Shown in pieces: positions 1 through 20,228 of a stretch of 64,000 nucleotides of DNA. The translations under genes were made by a program, and so were the position numbers. Positions within the stretch are counted from its first letter, which is position 1, and the number at the start of each line of letters is the position of its first letter. Under the pieces are notes generated by a model, which saw nothing but the letters and a program-made list of their open reading frames with translations, was not told the DNA's origin and ran no database searches. Source of the stretch: Glandiceps talaboti (lineage: Eukaryota; Hemichordata; Enteropneusta; Spengelidae); the NCBI RefSeq assembly GCF_964340395.1, contig NC_135560.1, positions 4,815,498-4,879,497 on the forward strand, in the 5' to 3' direction.

Positions 1-2872
1 TTTACTACAGCTCAAATCAAGATGGGAGATTACTACTGGTATGGTTGTGATCAACATAGAGATGTCAATGCTGCTGTTGATATGTATGTAAAGGCAGCAA
101 AAGCAAATGACCCTCATGTAAGTATTATGAAACTATGATATCATTGCACTAACTGCATCTAACTTTGACTAGAGTGTAAGCTGTAGGCAGTAATGCTGAT
201 TTGTTAAAAGTATCTCAAAGTTGTCACACAAAACTAAAAAAAAATGTGTGTTTCAAAATAAGAGCAATTAAATGCTACTACAGGAAATCAAGGAATTTTC
301 ATAAACTTTGAGTTCTTGAGGACCTCCACTGAACAGTGAATGAGGAACAAGTTTCAATCTAGTGTTTCATCACTATAGCATGTCATGTAAGTGGTGTAGA
401 AATTGTGAAATGACTCCCCAGAACCCAAAGTTTAAAAAAATACTTTCCTGCAATGACATTCCATTTACAGTTACTGTAATAATGGTAGATATTAAATATA
501 ATATATTTTATTTGTGTTGCCTGAAAGTTCACAGTAAGTTCTGTATAACAGTGTTTGGTCCATACTGTGGCCAGAAATTCTTGAACCAATGCGATTTAAA
601 AATACATACAGCAAAAACCATGTGTGTTCATCAGAAGACTGCACATAACCTGAATTACATTTAATAATTAACATCTACCATTTGGCCAGTTGAGATTGTT
701 GTTTTACTCACTAGGTAAGAGCTCTTTTATAACTGATCACAGCAGGAGTAATTGAAGAGAGAATCAGTTTTGTTTACATTCATTCAGTATTTTAGACTCC
801 CCACAATAGCAATCATGCATTCAGCAGTAAAAATGTTGTTATATATCAAGTAACAACAACAACCTGAACGTGCACAATGATCAACATTGATTACAAATGC
901 ATATGTTACATATAGTCTTCTAGCACACATTGCCTGTTTTGGCTGTAATTTGTATTCTTATTAATTATCCAGGGTCTATTTAATCTTGCCTATCTGGTTG
1001 AAGAAGGTGTAGATATACCTAAGCATGCCTGGATCTCTTTAGGAATTCCAGTTGATGTCTACAATAAAACAGAGAAAAGAGTGATACTGACTGAGTTATA
1101 CAACAGGTAAGAAAATGACTCACAGATAACAGAAACATAGCAAGTGCAAACTGGATATAAGTTATGTTGGGAAGAACAACATCTCACCATATTTGTGCTG
1201 TGTTTATAAAATGGCAAGAATACTACAGAAAACCAAGGGACAAAGCTCGGAAGCCGGAAACGATACTATGAGGTGATGATACCACCAATTTGAATGAGGG
1301 CGCTGTATTCTCAATTTCCTGTTTGCAGTCTGGAATTGATTAACAATGTTGACATTTTATTTTGGTTTTAGATGTCGGGATCATAATAATGAGGAATCCT
1401 TTGTTCCATGTAGCCTTGCGTTACTCCGAATACAATTGATGGATGTATGGACTAAATACAGTGTTGTAATGCAGGTATGTAGACAAGTATTATGTAGTGT
1501 ACATATGTTATCAGAGATGTTTAGATACGCATACATTTACAGGAGCATTACTGTGTGGGCATACACATATAGTGACTCATACAGATTTGTGTTTAGCTAT
1601 GCTTTCAGAACACAAACTTCAAAGACAGTGGAATGTGCATGCACGCTTTGGAAACTTCTGTCCAGAAACAATACATGAAATTTTTTTCCAAACTTTTCCT
1701 TCAAGAACCCAAACGAAAAACAAACAGTTTACAGTTACATTTCCTAACTTTAATATGAAAAATTACGACATTTGATATAAAAAAAATGACAGAAACTTAA
1801 CACATGTTTACAGTTACATGGAGACCATCCTTTTGATGTAGTTGAATGTCTGCTACAGAATATATGGGTTGTCTTTGAATCATGTGACTGGCGCTACATG
1901 TACAGAACACATACAAATAAGTACATGTAAACTTCTCTAATCATTGTACATTGTAGTTGGCTGACTTTCAAAGAGTCTGATAACCAAACTAGGTTTACTC
2001 TGAAAATTTCTGCTCACAGAGTCACAAATATTTTTGGGAAGCAAATCCCAAATTTCCACTGACATCTCATCGGTATCGTCAGGGGTGTATTACAGTGGGC
2101 ATGGGATTCACTTCAAGAAATCTTCTGTCTCCGAGTAGAAATGTCCATTTGTCACCATGAACCCAGAGTCCATAAACATTCATTTCTTGCAAACTAGGGT
2201 TAAAACTCCATCTATAACACAGCCATACTAAGTATAGTTGAAAACAGGTCTTGTAGGATTAATTTGGCAATGAACATTCAAAAGACTGATTCTAAATAGT
2301 CTTTCTGTGAATAATCAAGATAAAAGTTTAAATAAAAGAATTAATTTGGAATCAGCCATTATCAAAGAGTTTAAAGTTACATGTAATGCCTATTTTTACC
2401 AAAGATACAAATAAAAGATAGCAAGGTGCAAGTCTACCAACAAGGTATTTGTTTGTACACAAAAAACTACAAATTAATCTTAGCAACTGTTACAGTGCTA
2501 AATTCATGAAGATAGTAAATGTTACATTATATGTAGTTCTACATTGTATTTATTTATTTATTTATTTTTTTTTGGGGGGGGGGTCATTTTATGAACGGCC
2601 AATTTTCATCCATGAGTAGATATGCAAACTGTCAGACACAATAGCTTCCATACATGGACTGCAGTCATTACAATATCAAGCATTTCAAAATAAAATAGTC
2701 TGTCCCAATCTTCTTAATGAAACGTTTATTCCAAGTTATATTATTAATAGATACCATTCACTCCTTTCTCTTCTAGTTCTCAAGTGCCATTGGAGTTGCC
2801 ATAGTAACATATATCACCTTGAGTGCAATAAGAGCCCAAATCAGACAGCAGCACTTGATAGAATCAGTCTAA
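1..2872 (+). CDS. SEL1L3: SEL1L3-like protein, C-terminal part (four exons, 5' end outside window)
   Basis: Exons read as 1-117 (may begin before the window), 973-1106, 1372-1474 and 2777-2872; all junctions have GT/AG ends and compatible phases. Exon 1 encodes a Sel1/TPR-like repeat (MGDYYWYG...AAVDMYVKAA) and exon 2 continues with a GLFNLAYLVEEG motif. The exon 2/3 junction restores LYNRCRDHNNEESF-PCSLAL, which strongly resembles the segment before the C-terminal membrane helix of vertebrate SEL1L3 (LYERC..H.NEESFSPCSLA). The last exon encodes a short hydrophobic segment (about IGVAIVTYITLSAI) and a basic tail ending in ESV, then TAA at 2870. SEL1L3 is a poorly characterised Sel1-repeat membrane protein; a role in quality control of secretory proteins is only by analogy to SEL1L. 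Family call is firm, function is not. Confidence 0.88.
118..972 (+). other. SEL1L3 intron (and the next two introns 1107-1371, 1475-2776)
   Basis: AT-rich intronic sequence between recognised exons. Short open frames at 362-664 and 1346-1775 on the + strand are chance or exon-overlapping; the second merely contains the exon at 1372-1474. A run of T then G lies at about 2558-2582 in the last intron. Nothing else recognised. Confidence 0.6.
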
Positions 2873-2873
2873 A

Positions 2874-3215
2874 ACCAGGAAGTACCACTACTGCAATAAT
2901 CACTGCTGTATGGACAACTACCACAAGTATGGGTACCACTACTGCAATAATCACTGCTGTATGGGCCACTACCACAAGTACCACTAGTATGGGTACTACT
3001 ATCACAGATACCACTACAAGTACCATCTCTAAAAGTACTACTGCTGTATGAACAACTCTCATAAGTACCACTAGTATGGGTACCACAGTACCACTAGCAC
3101 AGATACCACTACAAGTACCACCGCTACAAGTATTACTGCTGTAAGGACCATTACCACTTGTACCACTAGTTACCACAAGTGCCATAGCTGCCATTAGCTC
3201 TGCATTCACAGTGTT
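2874..3215 (+). repeat. ACC/ACT-rich degenerate tandem repeat in the SEL1L3 3' UTR
   Basis: Directly after the stop codon the sequence is built from variants of ACCACTACAAGTACC and ACTGCAATAATCACTGCTGTATGG; the second motif appears twice with a ~60-bp period near 2886 and 2944. One + frame reads as a Thr/Ser-rich stretch of about 55 codons, but it is out of frame with the SEL1L3 stop. The long minus-strand frame here (2841-3209) is a low-complexity shadow. Confidence 0.75.
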
Positions 3216-3318
3216 CTAGTATGCAAATCAAAATTGTCAATACAAAGTTAGTCTGTCTACCATGGCAAAGCCACCGGTATACATTCCTATGAAACAGACA
3301 AATATTAACCTATGTACA

Positions 3319-3324
3319 AATAAA
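3319..3324 (+). terminator. Candidate polyadenylation signal of the SEL1L3-like gene
   Basis: AATAAA lies about 450 bases after the stop codon and is followed by TG/TA-rich sequence. It is the first canonical hexamer after the coding end. Confidence 0.5.
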
Positions 3325-5575
3325 GATGATATAACTCTTGACTCTGAATGATACAATATTTGTACCTGTCCTTGTATATTTTGTACTTCCTAAGAATGAG
3401 TACAAAAATACTCCTAAACGTCTGACCATACATAAACTTTCAGTAATACTTTCATGGTGGCAATTGCATGAAATTTGTTAAAAACAATTTTCTGAATCTG
3501 ACCATGTTTGTTTTCTCATGTCTACACTTAGGTACAAAATTTTGCATGCTTAGAATTTTTCAATAAGCCATTTTTCATCTCGCGGCAGATCTCACGAGAT
3601 CCCACTTGAGCCATCACATCCATAGCAACCACATGAGGGTGGTCAAGCTGAAAGTGTCAAATGCTTATAACAACACTATTGTTTTCAACATCATCACACA
3701 TGGCCACAGTGAAAGCTTGACCATGATCACATGTTTGACAATCGTTGTTGCTAGGCATATTTGCATATCTCGCAAGATCTGCAACGAGACATAAAATCCC
3801 TTATTGGAAAGTTATATTTGTAAGCACATTTTAAAATTGTGGTAATATACCATATTACATGTTTTAGCTGTTGAATGTCTATGTGGCAGTGTTACATGTT
3901 CATTTCTTTGATCAGATGTTTCAAACCAAGTTTATATTCATTCATATTGCATTCCTGCTATACATTCCCATATGATACAGTTTCGTATTTTGACAGTCAT
4001 AAAAACCACATTGTTCATAGCCTGGAATCTATGCAGATGGTGCTTTTGAATTTGTTATTTCCCCAACACTAGATTGGTAAATCAAAATTCAAAATCCCCA
4101 ATCACCTATATAGATTCTAGGTGAATATTGTTCATTGCTCAAAACGTTCGTTTTAGCTATTAATTCAGAGGCTATCTAAAAGTATCTTTAAGAAATATCA
4201 CTTCAGATACTCACATAAGTATGTTGTCTGTATCTACACATATCTCAGGCTTTTAACTCTGAGTATTTCATTCCTATAACTATATTACAGCTAAAATGAT
4301 GTTGGCATAAGAATGTTTTCTGGATGTATGCAGTATTTTCATTCTCACAACTATATTATAGTTAGAATGGTGTAGGCTTGGTGTTTCACTTATGGGACAT
4401 TACGTTTTTGACACAGAGCTAGACACATTTCAACTCTAGACTAACAATAACAGAGACACAATAAACACAGCAGGATCCTTTGCCCAATCATATTGAACTG
4501 TGATACGCAGTGCTATTCTTTCTCAGTGCAGTAGAAACAGGCTTCTAATGAAAACATTACACATGGACTTGATGATTTTAATGGCTGCAATTGTTTATTT
4601 TATAACTGATAATCATGATTACAACTTGACTACTTCTACATCCCCACTGTGTGCGGCACCAATGTAATTGTTTATTTTGCATTTAATTAGAAGTTATCTG
4701 AGGGTGTGTAAAAAATGTCATTTTACATGAGTGAAACACCGAGGTAACATCATTTTATCTGTATTATCAGCCATCAGACAGAAGTTTATTTCATTACACT
4801 ACTCAATGATATATGATATAATTTCATAATTTCTATGTATTTCAGTTATTTAGAAGGGAATGAGTGTATTGAATGTAACTATATATCAGGAACACCATCA
4901 TTACTTCTGTGATATTTTCATCTTTTTGTTTTAATATTGTTCACTGCCAGTTATCTGCTAAACTATTAAAGTTACTGAATATTCAATGTTCAATTTTAGA
5001 TAATAAAACAAATTAATGAAACGTGTGACAGCTAGAACCAGAGGATGGGATCACCATCATATCTTTACAGGACTAAAAATTCATGGTAGTCCTGCGTTCA
5101 TAGACTATTAATTCTTGTTTTGAGGCTACAAGTGGTCACCATGCATACACATTTCAGAAAGTAGTAACTCACTAGGACTAACAAAGGATAAAGTTCATTT
5201 TGATCCACATCCATGCATTCTCACACGCTGGAGACAAAACAGATTGGACCAGCATGCATAGTGGCATATGTTTTATTGTTGACACAAAGACCTCTATGGT
5301 TTTATGATGATGTTGACAATGATGCTATTTCATCCAAAATTAACGTGAACAAATGTCTACATTAATAATGTTTTTAATATGAATCAAAATTTTTGATGAG
5401 TCTACCAACAATTGTTACATTGTGATGAGACTCTGAGTTGTCATAGCAACTGAATTCACAATAAGTATAGAGAAGTAAAGATGTTTACTAACCAAAATTA
5501 TACTTATTAAATCTTATTTGTTTGCATTTGTCTGTAGCAAAGGATTTAGTAGAAGTTAAAAATAAGAATTTAAGG
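3325..5575. other. Intergenic sequence without recognised genes
   Basis: AT-rich sequence between the SEL1L3 end and the 48-bp minisatellite. Open frames of 62 and 65 codons (3606-3794, 3875-4072) have no recognisable domain and no supporting context. An isolated X-box-like palindrome GTTGTCATAGCAAC lies at 5437-5450. Confidence 0.5.
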
Positions 5576-5578
5576 TAT

Positions 5579-5990
5579 TGACCAATCAAAACTCTCCAAC
5601 TTGACAGCTTCAGAAGTCAGGCCATCTACCAATCAAAACTTGCCTAACTTGAATAAAGTTTAATAGATGCAGAATTTGGGCTACCAACCAATCAAAACTT
5701 TTGTAGCTTGATGAATACAGAATTTTGGTTATCTATCAATCAGAACTTTTCTGGCTTGAAAGGTACAGAAGTCGCGCTATCTACCAATCAAAACTTTTGT
5801 AGCTTGATGAATACAGAAGTCGAGCTATCTACCAATCAAAATGTCTGTAGCTTGATAAATACAGAAATCAGGCTATCAACCAATCAAAAGTTTTGTATCT
5901 TAATAAATACAGTAGTCAGGCTATCTCCCAATCAAAAGTTTTGTAGCTTGATACATGCAGAAGTCAGGCTATGTACCAATCACAACTTGT
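5579..5990 (+). repeat. 48-bp minisatellite with a CCAATC core, about 8 units
   Basis: Units begin ACCAATCAAAACTTTTGTAG and end with a GTCAGGCTATCT-like segment. Unit starts at 5783, 5831 and 5879 give an exact 48-bp period in the centre; outer units are more diverged. Because 48 is a multiple of 3, one + frame stays open across the array (5708-6166), which explains the 152-codon frame there; it is not considered a gene. Confidence 0.9.
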
Positions 5991-6253
5991 CTATCATGAT
6001 ATTTATACATAGTGTAATGTTTTTGTCTATTTACAATAGTATATATTTTGATCCATGCTTTAGACTTGTAACTGGTGTTTGTTTTTTATTTATTTCCTCT
6101 AATACTTGCTGGAATATTTACAATGACAAGATGAATATAAATAAAATAATACTAAATTTGATTTGATGTTTGAGATGATGAGATAATGTGTATGTGTTGT
6201 TTGTGAAAAGTTTGTGTGCTTTGATTGACAAGTACCGGTATAGTATTGAATCA

Positions 6254-6292
6254 GCCATAGCAACAACCGCATCCTGGGATTGCTATGGCAAC
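6254..6292. promoter_or_regulatory. Two X-box-like (RFX-type) half-palindromes upstream of the HCN gene
   Basis: GCCATAGCAAC at 6254-6264 and GATTGCTATGGCAAC at 6278-6292 face each other as inverted copies 13 bases apart. They resemble the RFX X-box GTNRCC..RGYAAC. They lie about 550 bases upstream of the HCN start codon. Motif match only. Confidence 0.3.
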
Positions 6293-6599
6293 GAGAGTTT
6301 ACTGGGGACGTATATGTTATTAACCGTGTTGTGATGGGTGAATGTTCTAAAGTCTTGAAAGTTGTGAGGTAACCATGCAAGGTGCAGTAAATCCAACTTA
6401 AAATAAGTGACAGATACATTCAGGCTTACTTCAAATATTAAAACATGAATGGACATCTTGTAGACGAGAATCCTGTGTTTTTCTTAACTGAATTAGACAC
6501 CAAATTTACTATATTGAATTGCTAGACTTCATTGTTGAAATTTTCAAAAAAATATATAATAAGGGATGTACATAGATAATATCGATTGAAAGGAATTTT

Positions 6600-6840
6600 G
6601 TCGATTTCTGCGATTGCTTTCCTAGCGTGATACGCATTCGTAATACGCAGAATCACGCGTTCCATAATTCGGGTCATTGTGCGTACGTATTGTGACGTAG
6701 TTTGGCTTACGAAATCTGGACACTAGGGCATTACGCGTCTGTCACAAAGGTCATGGAAATCACGTAAAACATCAGTTGAGGCTGAAAAACCCCGTCTTTG
6801 AAGATGACATAGTGACGGGAACATTGTGATAAGATCTCGG
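6600..6840 (+). promoter_or_regulatory. CpG-containing candidate promoter/5' UTR of the HCN gene
   Basis: The sequence immediately before the HCN ATG changes from AT-rich to CpG-bearing, with ACGCATTCGTAATACGC, ATCACGCG, GTACGTATTGTGACGTAG and ATTACGCG within 150 bases. No TATA box was identified. Position relative to the first coding exon is the main reason for the call. Confidence 0.4.
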
Positions 6841-16705
<9,865 letters not shown>

Positions 16706-16753
16706 TAAATTCATTTAGTAATCATTGTAGAAACAGTTGATACAAAACAAGTA

Positions 16754-16759
16754 AATAAA
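16754..16759 (+). terminator. Candidate polyadenylation signal of the HCN gene
   Basis: AATAAA 49 bases after the HCN stop codon, embedded in GTAAATAAATAATAG. A further AATAAA occurs near 17053. Confidence 0.45.
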
Positions 16760-17182
16760 TAATAGTTGCGCTAGAGAATCAAGCAGCGTGTGAACTAATT
16801 AATCTTTAAATTAATGAACTTCTTCTGAAGGTGATTTCAGAGAATACGAACCCGTTGAGACTTATTTGATTATATATTCATGAAATGGTTTGTAAAAATC
16901 ATAACATGGGTATCTCCCAAGCTGAAGTATACCGAGTAATTGATTTGATTTGATTTGATTTGATTTTTGTGGTTGAATAACACTGATTTTTCTTTCCCTG
17001 CTGACTAGTCTTTTCTTCCCGGAGGCGGAATATTTACTCCCTTTATTGATTAAATAAAGACACGGTGTTCTTTCTACTATCCCTTTATCTAAATGAAAAC
17101 ATTTCCCACCTTATAATTACCAAGGTACGACTTTCATTCAGTTTACCTACCATCTTATCTTCTTGGAAAGTATCATGCCACA

Positions 17183-17243
<61 letters not shown>
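17183..17243 (+). repeat. (CA)n microsatellite
   Basis: About 30 uninterrupted CA units in the HCN-basigin intergenic region. Confidence 0.97.
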
Positions 17244-17246
<3 letters not shown>

Positions 17247-17310
17247 CATATAATTAGGTATAATGTACAAAGTCGGTATGCGATTACATGTTTATTTGGT
17301 GTCTAAAAAA

Positions 17311-17452
17311 TCAAATCACATCACATCACATCACATCACACCACACCACACCACACCACACCACACCACACCACACCACACCACACCACACCACATCACA
17401 TCACATCACATCACATCACAGCAAATCAAATCAAATCAAATCAAATCAAATC
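17311..17452 (+). repeat. Pentanucleotide array (TCACA)n(CCACA)n(TCACA)n(GCAAATCAAA)n
   Basis: Four TCACA units, eleven or so CCACA units, then TCACA again, then TCAAA units. The near-symmetric order of variants suggests unit conversion within one array. Confidence 0.95.
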
Positions 17453-17822
17453 ATGCTCGCTTAGTCCTGTGGTGTCAGTCACATTAGACGTGAAAGGTTG
17501 TAGGTGTCACATCATCAACGTCAGTCAAAGAACGGAAGATTATAGTACAAATGTACACACATAATGTAACCAGAGAGTAACATGCTGTGTGTGCTGAGAC
17601 TCTGTCAACAAAACAACACTAGTACTGATTACAGAAGACGTGGTTTGAAAGTATTTTGACATATGTATGTGTATCAATAAAGTAAAGATTTGATATTTCT
17701 GAGGCGTGTACGAAAGGCAAGTCGAAAAATTAAATATTTGTTCTGTCTTACCGAGCCTTTTAATAATTTGTGTATTTGAATTCGAATGTCAGGCGTCTAC
17801 GATCTTTCTGTATGTATTTGAA

Positions 17823-17953
17823 TGTGTGTGTGTGGGGGGGGGGGGGGGTGGGGGGGTGGGGTGGGTGGGGGTGTGTATGTATGTGTGTGCCTGTATTTGA
17901 GTGTGTGTGTGGGTGTGTGGGGGTGTGTGTGTCTGTCTGTCTGTCTATCCGTG

Positions 17954-18008
<55 letters not shown>

Positions 18009-18079
18009 GTCTATCTGTCTGTCTGTCTGTCTGTGTGTGTGTCTGTATGTATGTATGTATGTATGTATGTATGTATGTA

Positions 18080-18126
<47 letters not shown>

Positions 18127-18242
18127 GTATGTGTGTTTGTGCGTGCGTGTGTGTGTATTTGTTTGTTTGTTTGTTTGTGTATGTATGTATGTATGTGTTT
18201 GTTTCTGTGTGTGTTTCTGTGTGTGTTTCTCTGTGTGTGTTT

Positions 18243-18301
<59 letters not shown>
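17823..18301 (+). repeat. Complex TG-rich microsatellite block with poly-G, CTGT, TATG and GT segments
   Basis: Order: GT, a G-rich stretch at 17834-17872, GT, (CTGT)n with interruptions, (TATG)n at about 18045-18080, (CTGT)n, (TTTG)n, TTTCTGTG variants, and a terminal (GT)n. Several frames of 150-196 codons on both strands are artefacts of this purine/pyrimidine asymmetric DNA. Confidence 0.96.
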
Positions 18302-18302
<1 letters not shown>

Positions 18303-20228
18303 AGAAGTTTGAAAGAACTTGGTTATTTTCCAAATCAGAAATTCCGACAAGGCTAAAATAATTGATGGAAGTGTTTCGAATGCAAGGAAATTGAATTGAA
18401 GTGAAAATTGGGAGTTGGTGGGTTTATCGAATGATGATATCCGAATGATGATTTACAATCATACTTTGGAATTAATAAACATGTGGCTGAGTTGTAAATA
18501 AAAAATTCATTTTAAAAGGAAAATCGTTCTGAAGTTGAATCATATTAAAATACCATCAACAATATATTGCATCCTTTTTATTTGTGAAAACTGAAATTTA
18601 AACATAATGGAAACTATTATTTTTACATCCTAAATATTTATGAAATTACTTTAGAAAGTGTTGTGTTTCTACCGCTAATTTTAAAAAAATAACATCGGAA
18701 TACGATAAATCGACTTCAACCGAATTACTAAATTCAGTAATCAAGAGATATACATTGTATTTCTATCACAAATTAATTGTATTTTTTTTTCTCACAGCAT
18801 ACAAGAAAATAATTGTAAACAACGTAAAGACATAGGTACACATTTTAATCAAAGGTGACAGTAAAGTTGGCCATTGCAGAGCCCATAAATGATGTCGTCC
18901 TATGCATGGTTGTGAAAACGTACTTCCATTTTAGTTTACGTTATTTAATATCCCCGCTCGTTCAAATAGTACGGCGACTTGCCCTGATGTGGGCGGCCGC
19001 ATTACCCCAGTAAGTCCGAGCAATTCATCTTCATAACACAAGTCAGGCCAGTAAAGGGATGAAGCCCTCAACGGCAAGAGTCTTGGTAACCGAGTCGACG
19101 GCATGAGTCTACGGATATATGTATCAATATATATTAAAGCGTAATTTTGAACATTCATATAATAAAACAGATTTAATATAAGGCTAACTTTGAAATATTC
19201 TTATCATTACACACAGTTTTGGGGAAAGAAAACTGACATACCCACTTCCTCCACCCACCCCCCGAAATCAAATGGTTCTCCCTTATGGTTATCATAGCAT
19301 GTTATGTTTTTGACAACGTTGAATTTTCATAAGGGGTTATCAAACTCAAAAACACAGAGCAAATACAGAAAGCCATCCAGACGTTGGAGAGAGATGAGAG
19401 AACAAACTGAATTCACATGCAAACAAATAGCAGAGAGTCTTGGAATCTACACGCTTTTCTACTTTAACAATTAAAAAAATTAGACCAGATCCGTATCTGT
19501 GAGTAAATATGCTGCAAAAATGTTTTTCTTAAAACAACCCCCCCCCCCAACAAAAAAAAATACTCAAACAACAAACTATTTTAAAAAGTGTGCAAGTTTG
19601 TTTATGTACGTACAGGAGAAGATAAGAAAAAAAGAACAAGTGGGTGATGGGGTGAGGAGTAAATACAAGTAATCCGTCACTACAGAATTATCAAAAATCT
19701 CAGCCCACTGTTCACCCATTTTATTTTCAAAAATCTTTATGTATGCGCAAGTACTGGCCATGGTTCATTTGCAGTAAAACTACTCATATGCGATATCTCG
19801 GGACTTACATAATGCGTGCTCCAGCACCCTGTTGTACGTACGCAATACAATGCAATGATAGACCCTGGCTAATTAATGATATATGCGCAAGCGCATTTTT
19901 GGGGGCATATATCACGATGTGAAATCCACACTATCTAAGCAAATATTTTGAAAAAATGAAGATCAAGTTTCTTTTATATATTCCAGTGTGCCGGGTAAGC
20001 ACGCAAATACATACACAAGTTTACTCAGATCATCCGGTTAAATATTTCTTATTAATCTAATCGATCTGTAAAAGTGAAAGTAGAGGTCAAAGGTCGTAGT
20101 AAATGACATTCAGATCACATGATCACTCGCCATTTGTGGAATTCAGGAGGATCTAGGAGCAGACAAATTTCGATCTCACCAAATTGGACTTTGCTCCCTT
20201 GTAATTCGTACGAAGATAATCTAGAAAG
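18302..20228. other. Intergenic sequence before the basigin-type gene
   Basis: Mostly AT-rich. A short GC-richer patch at about 18950-19110 (GATGTGGGCGGCCGC, GAGTCGACGG) interrupts it; I do not recognise it as any gene. At 19878-19914 an inverted repeat TGATATATGC/GCATATATCA encloses the small palindrome ATGCGCAAGCGCAT. The last 200 bases should hold the basigin promoter but no standard element stands out. Confidence 0.45.

Noticed and set aside
362-664. 100-codon frame with CysXXCys and GQKFLNQCDLKIHT resembling a zinc finger
   Set aside because: Lies in the SEL1L3 intron, has only one weak C..C..H-like pattern, no flanking fingers and no splice context; probably chance.
5708-6166. 152-codon frame with repeated LSTNQNFCSL units that looks like a repeat protein
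   Set aside because: The 48-bp DNA repeat is a multiple of three, units outside the frame show the same substitutions without codon bias, and there is no splice or promoter context.
6826-6840. Five-codon upstream extension of the HCN frame from GTG
   Set aside because: GTG is not a normal animal start codon; the ATG at 6841 is the first in frame.
17311-17452. Regular short repeats that might suggest a CRISPR-like array
   Set aside because: Pure pentanucleotide microsatellite without spacers; the genome is eukaryotic.
17760-18356. Long open frames (150-196 codons) on both strands, Cys/Val- or His/Thr-rich
   Set aside because: They lie wholly in TG-rich microsatellites, and the same DNA is open in several frames at once; no gene.
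18931-19158. 75-codon minus frame in a GC-richer patch (LTGVMRPPTSGQVAVLFERAG)
   Set aside because: No domain recognised and no flanking exons found; may be part of an old insertion, but cannot be supported as a gene.
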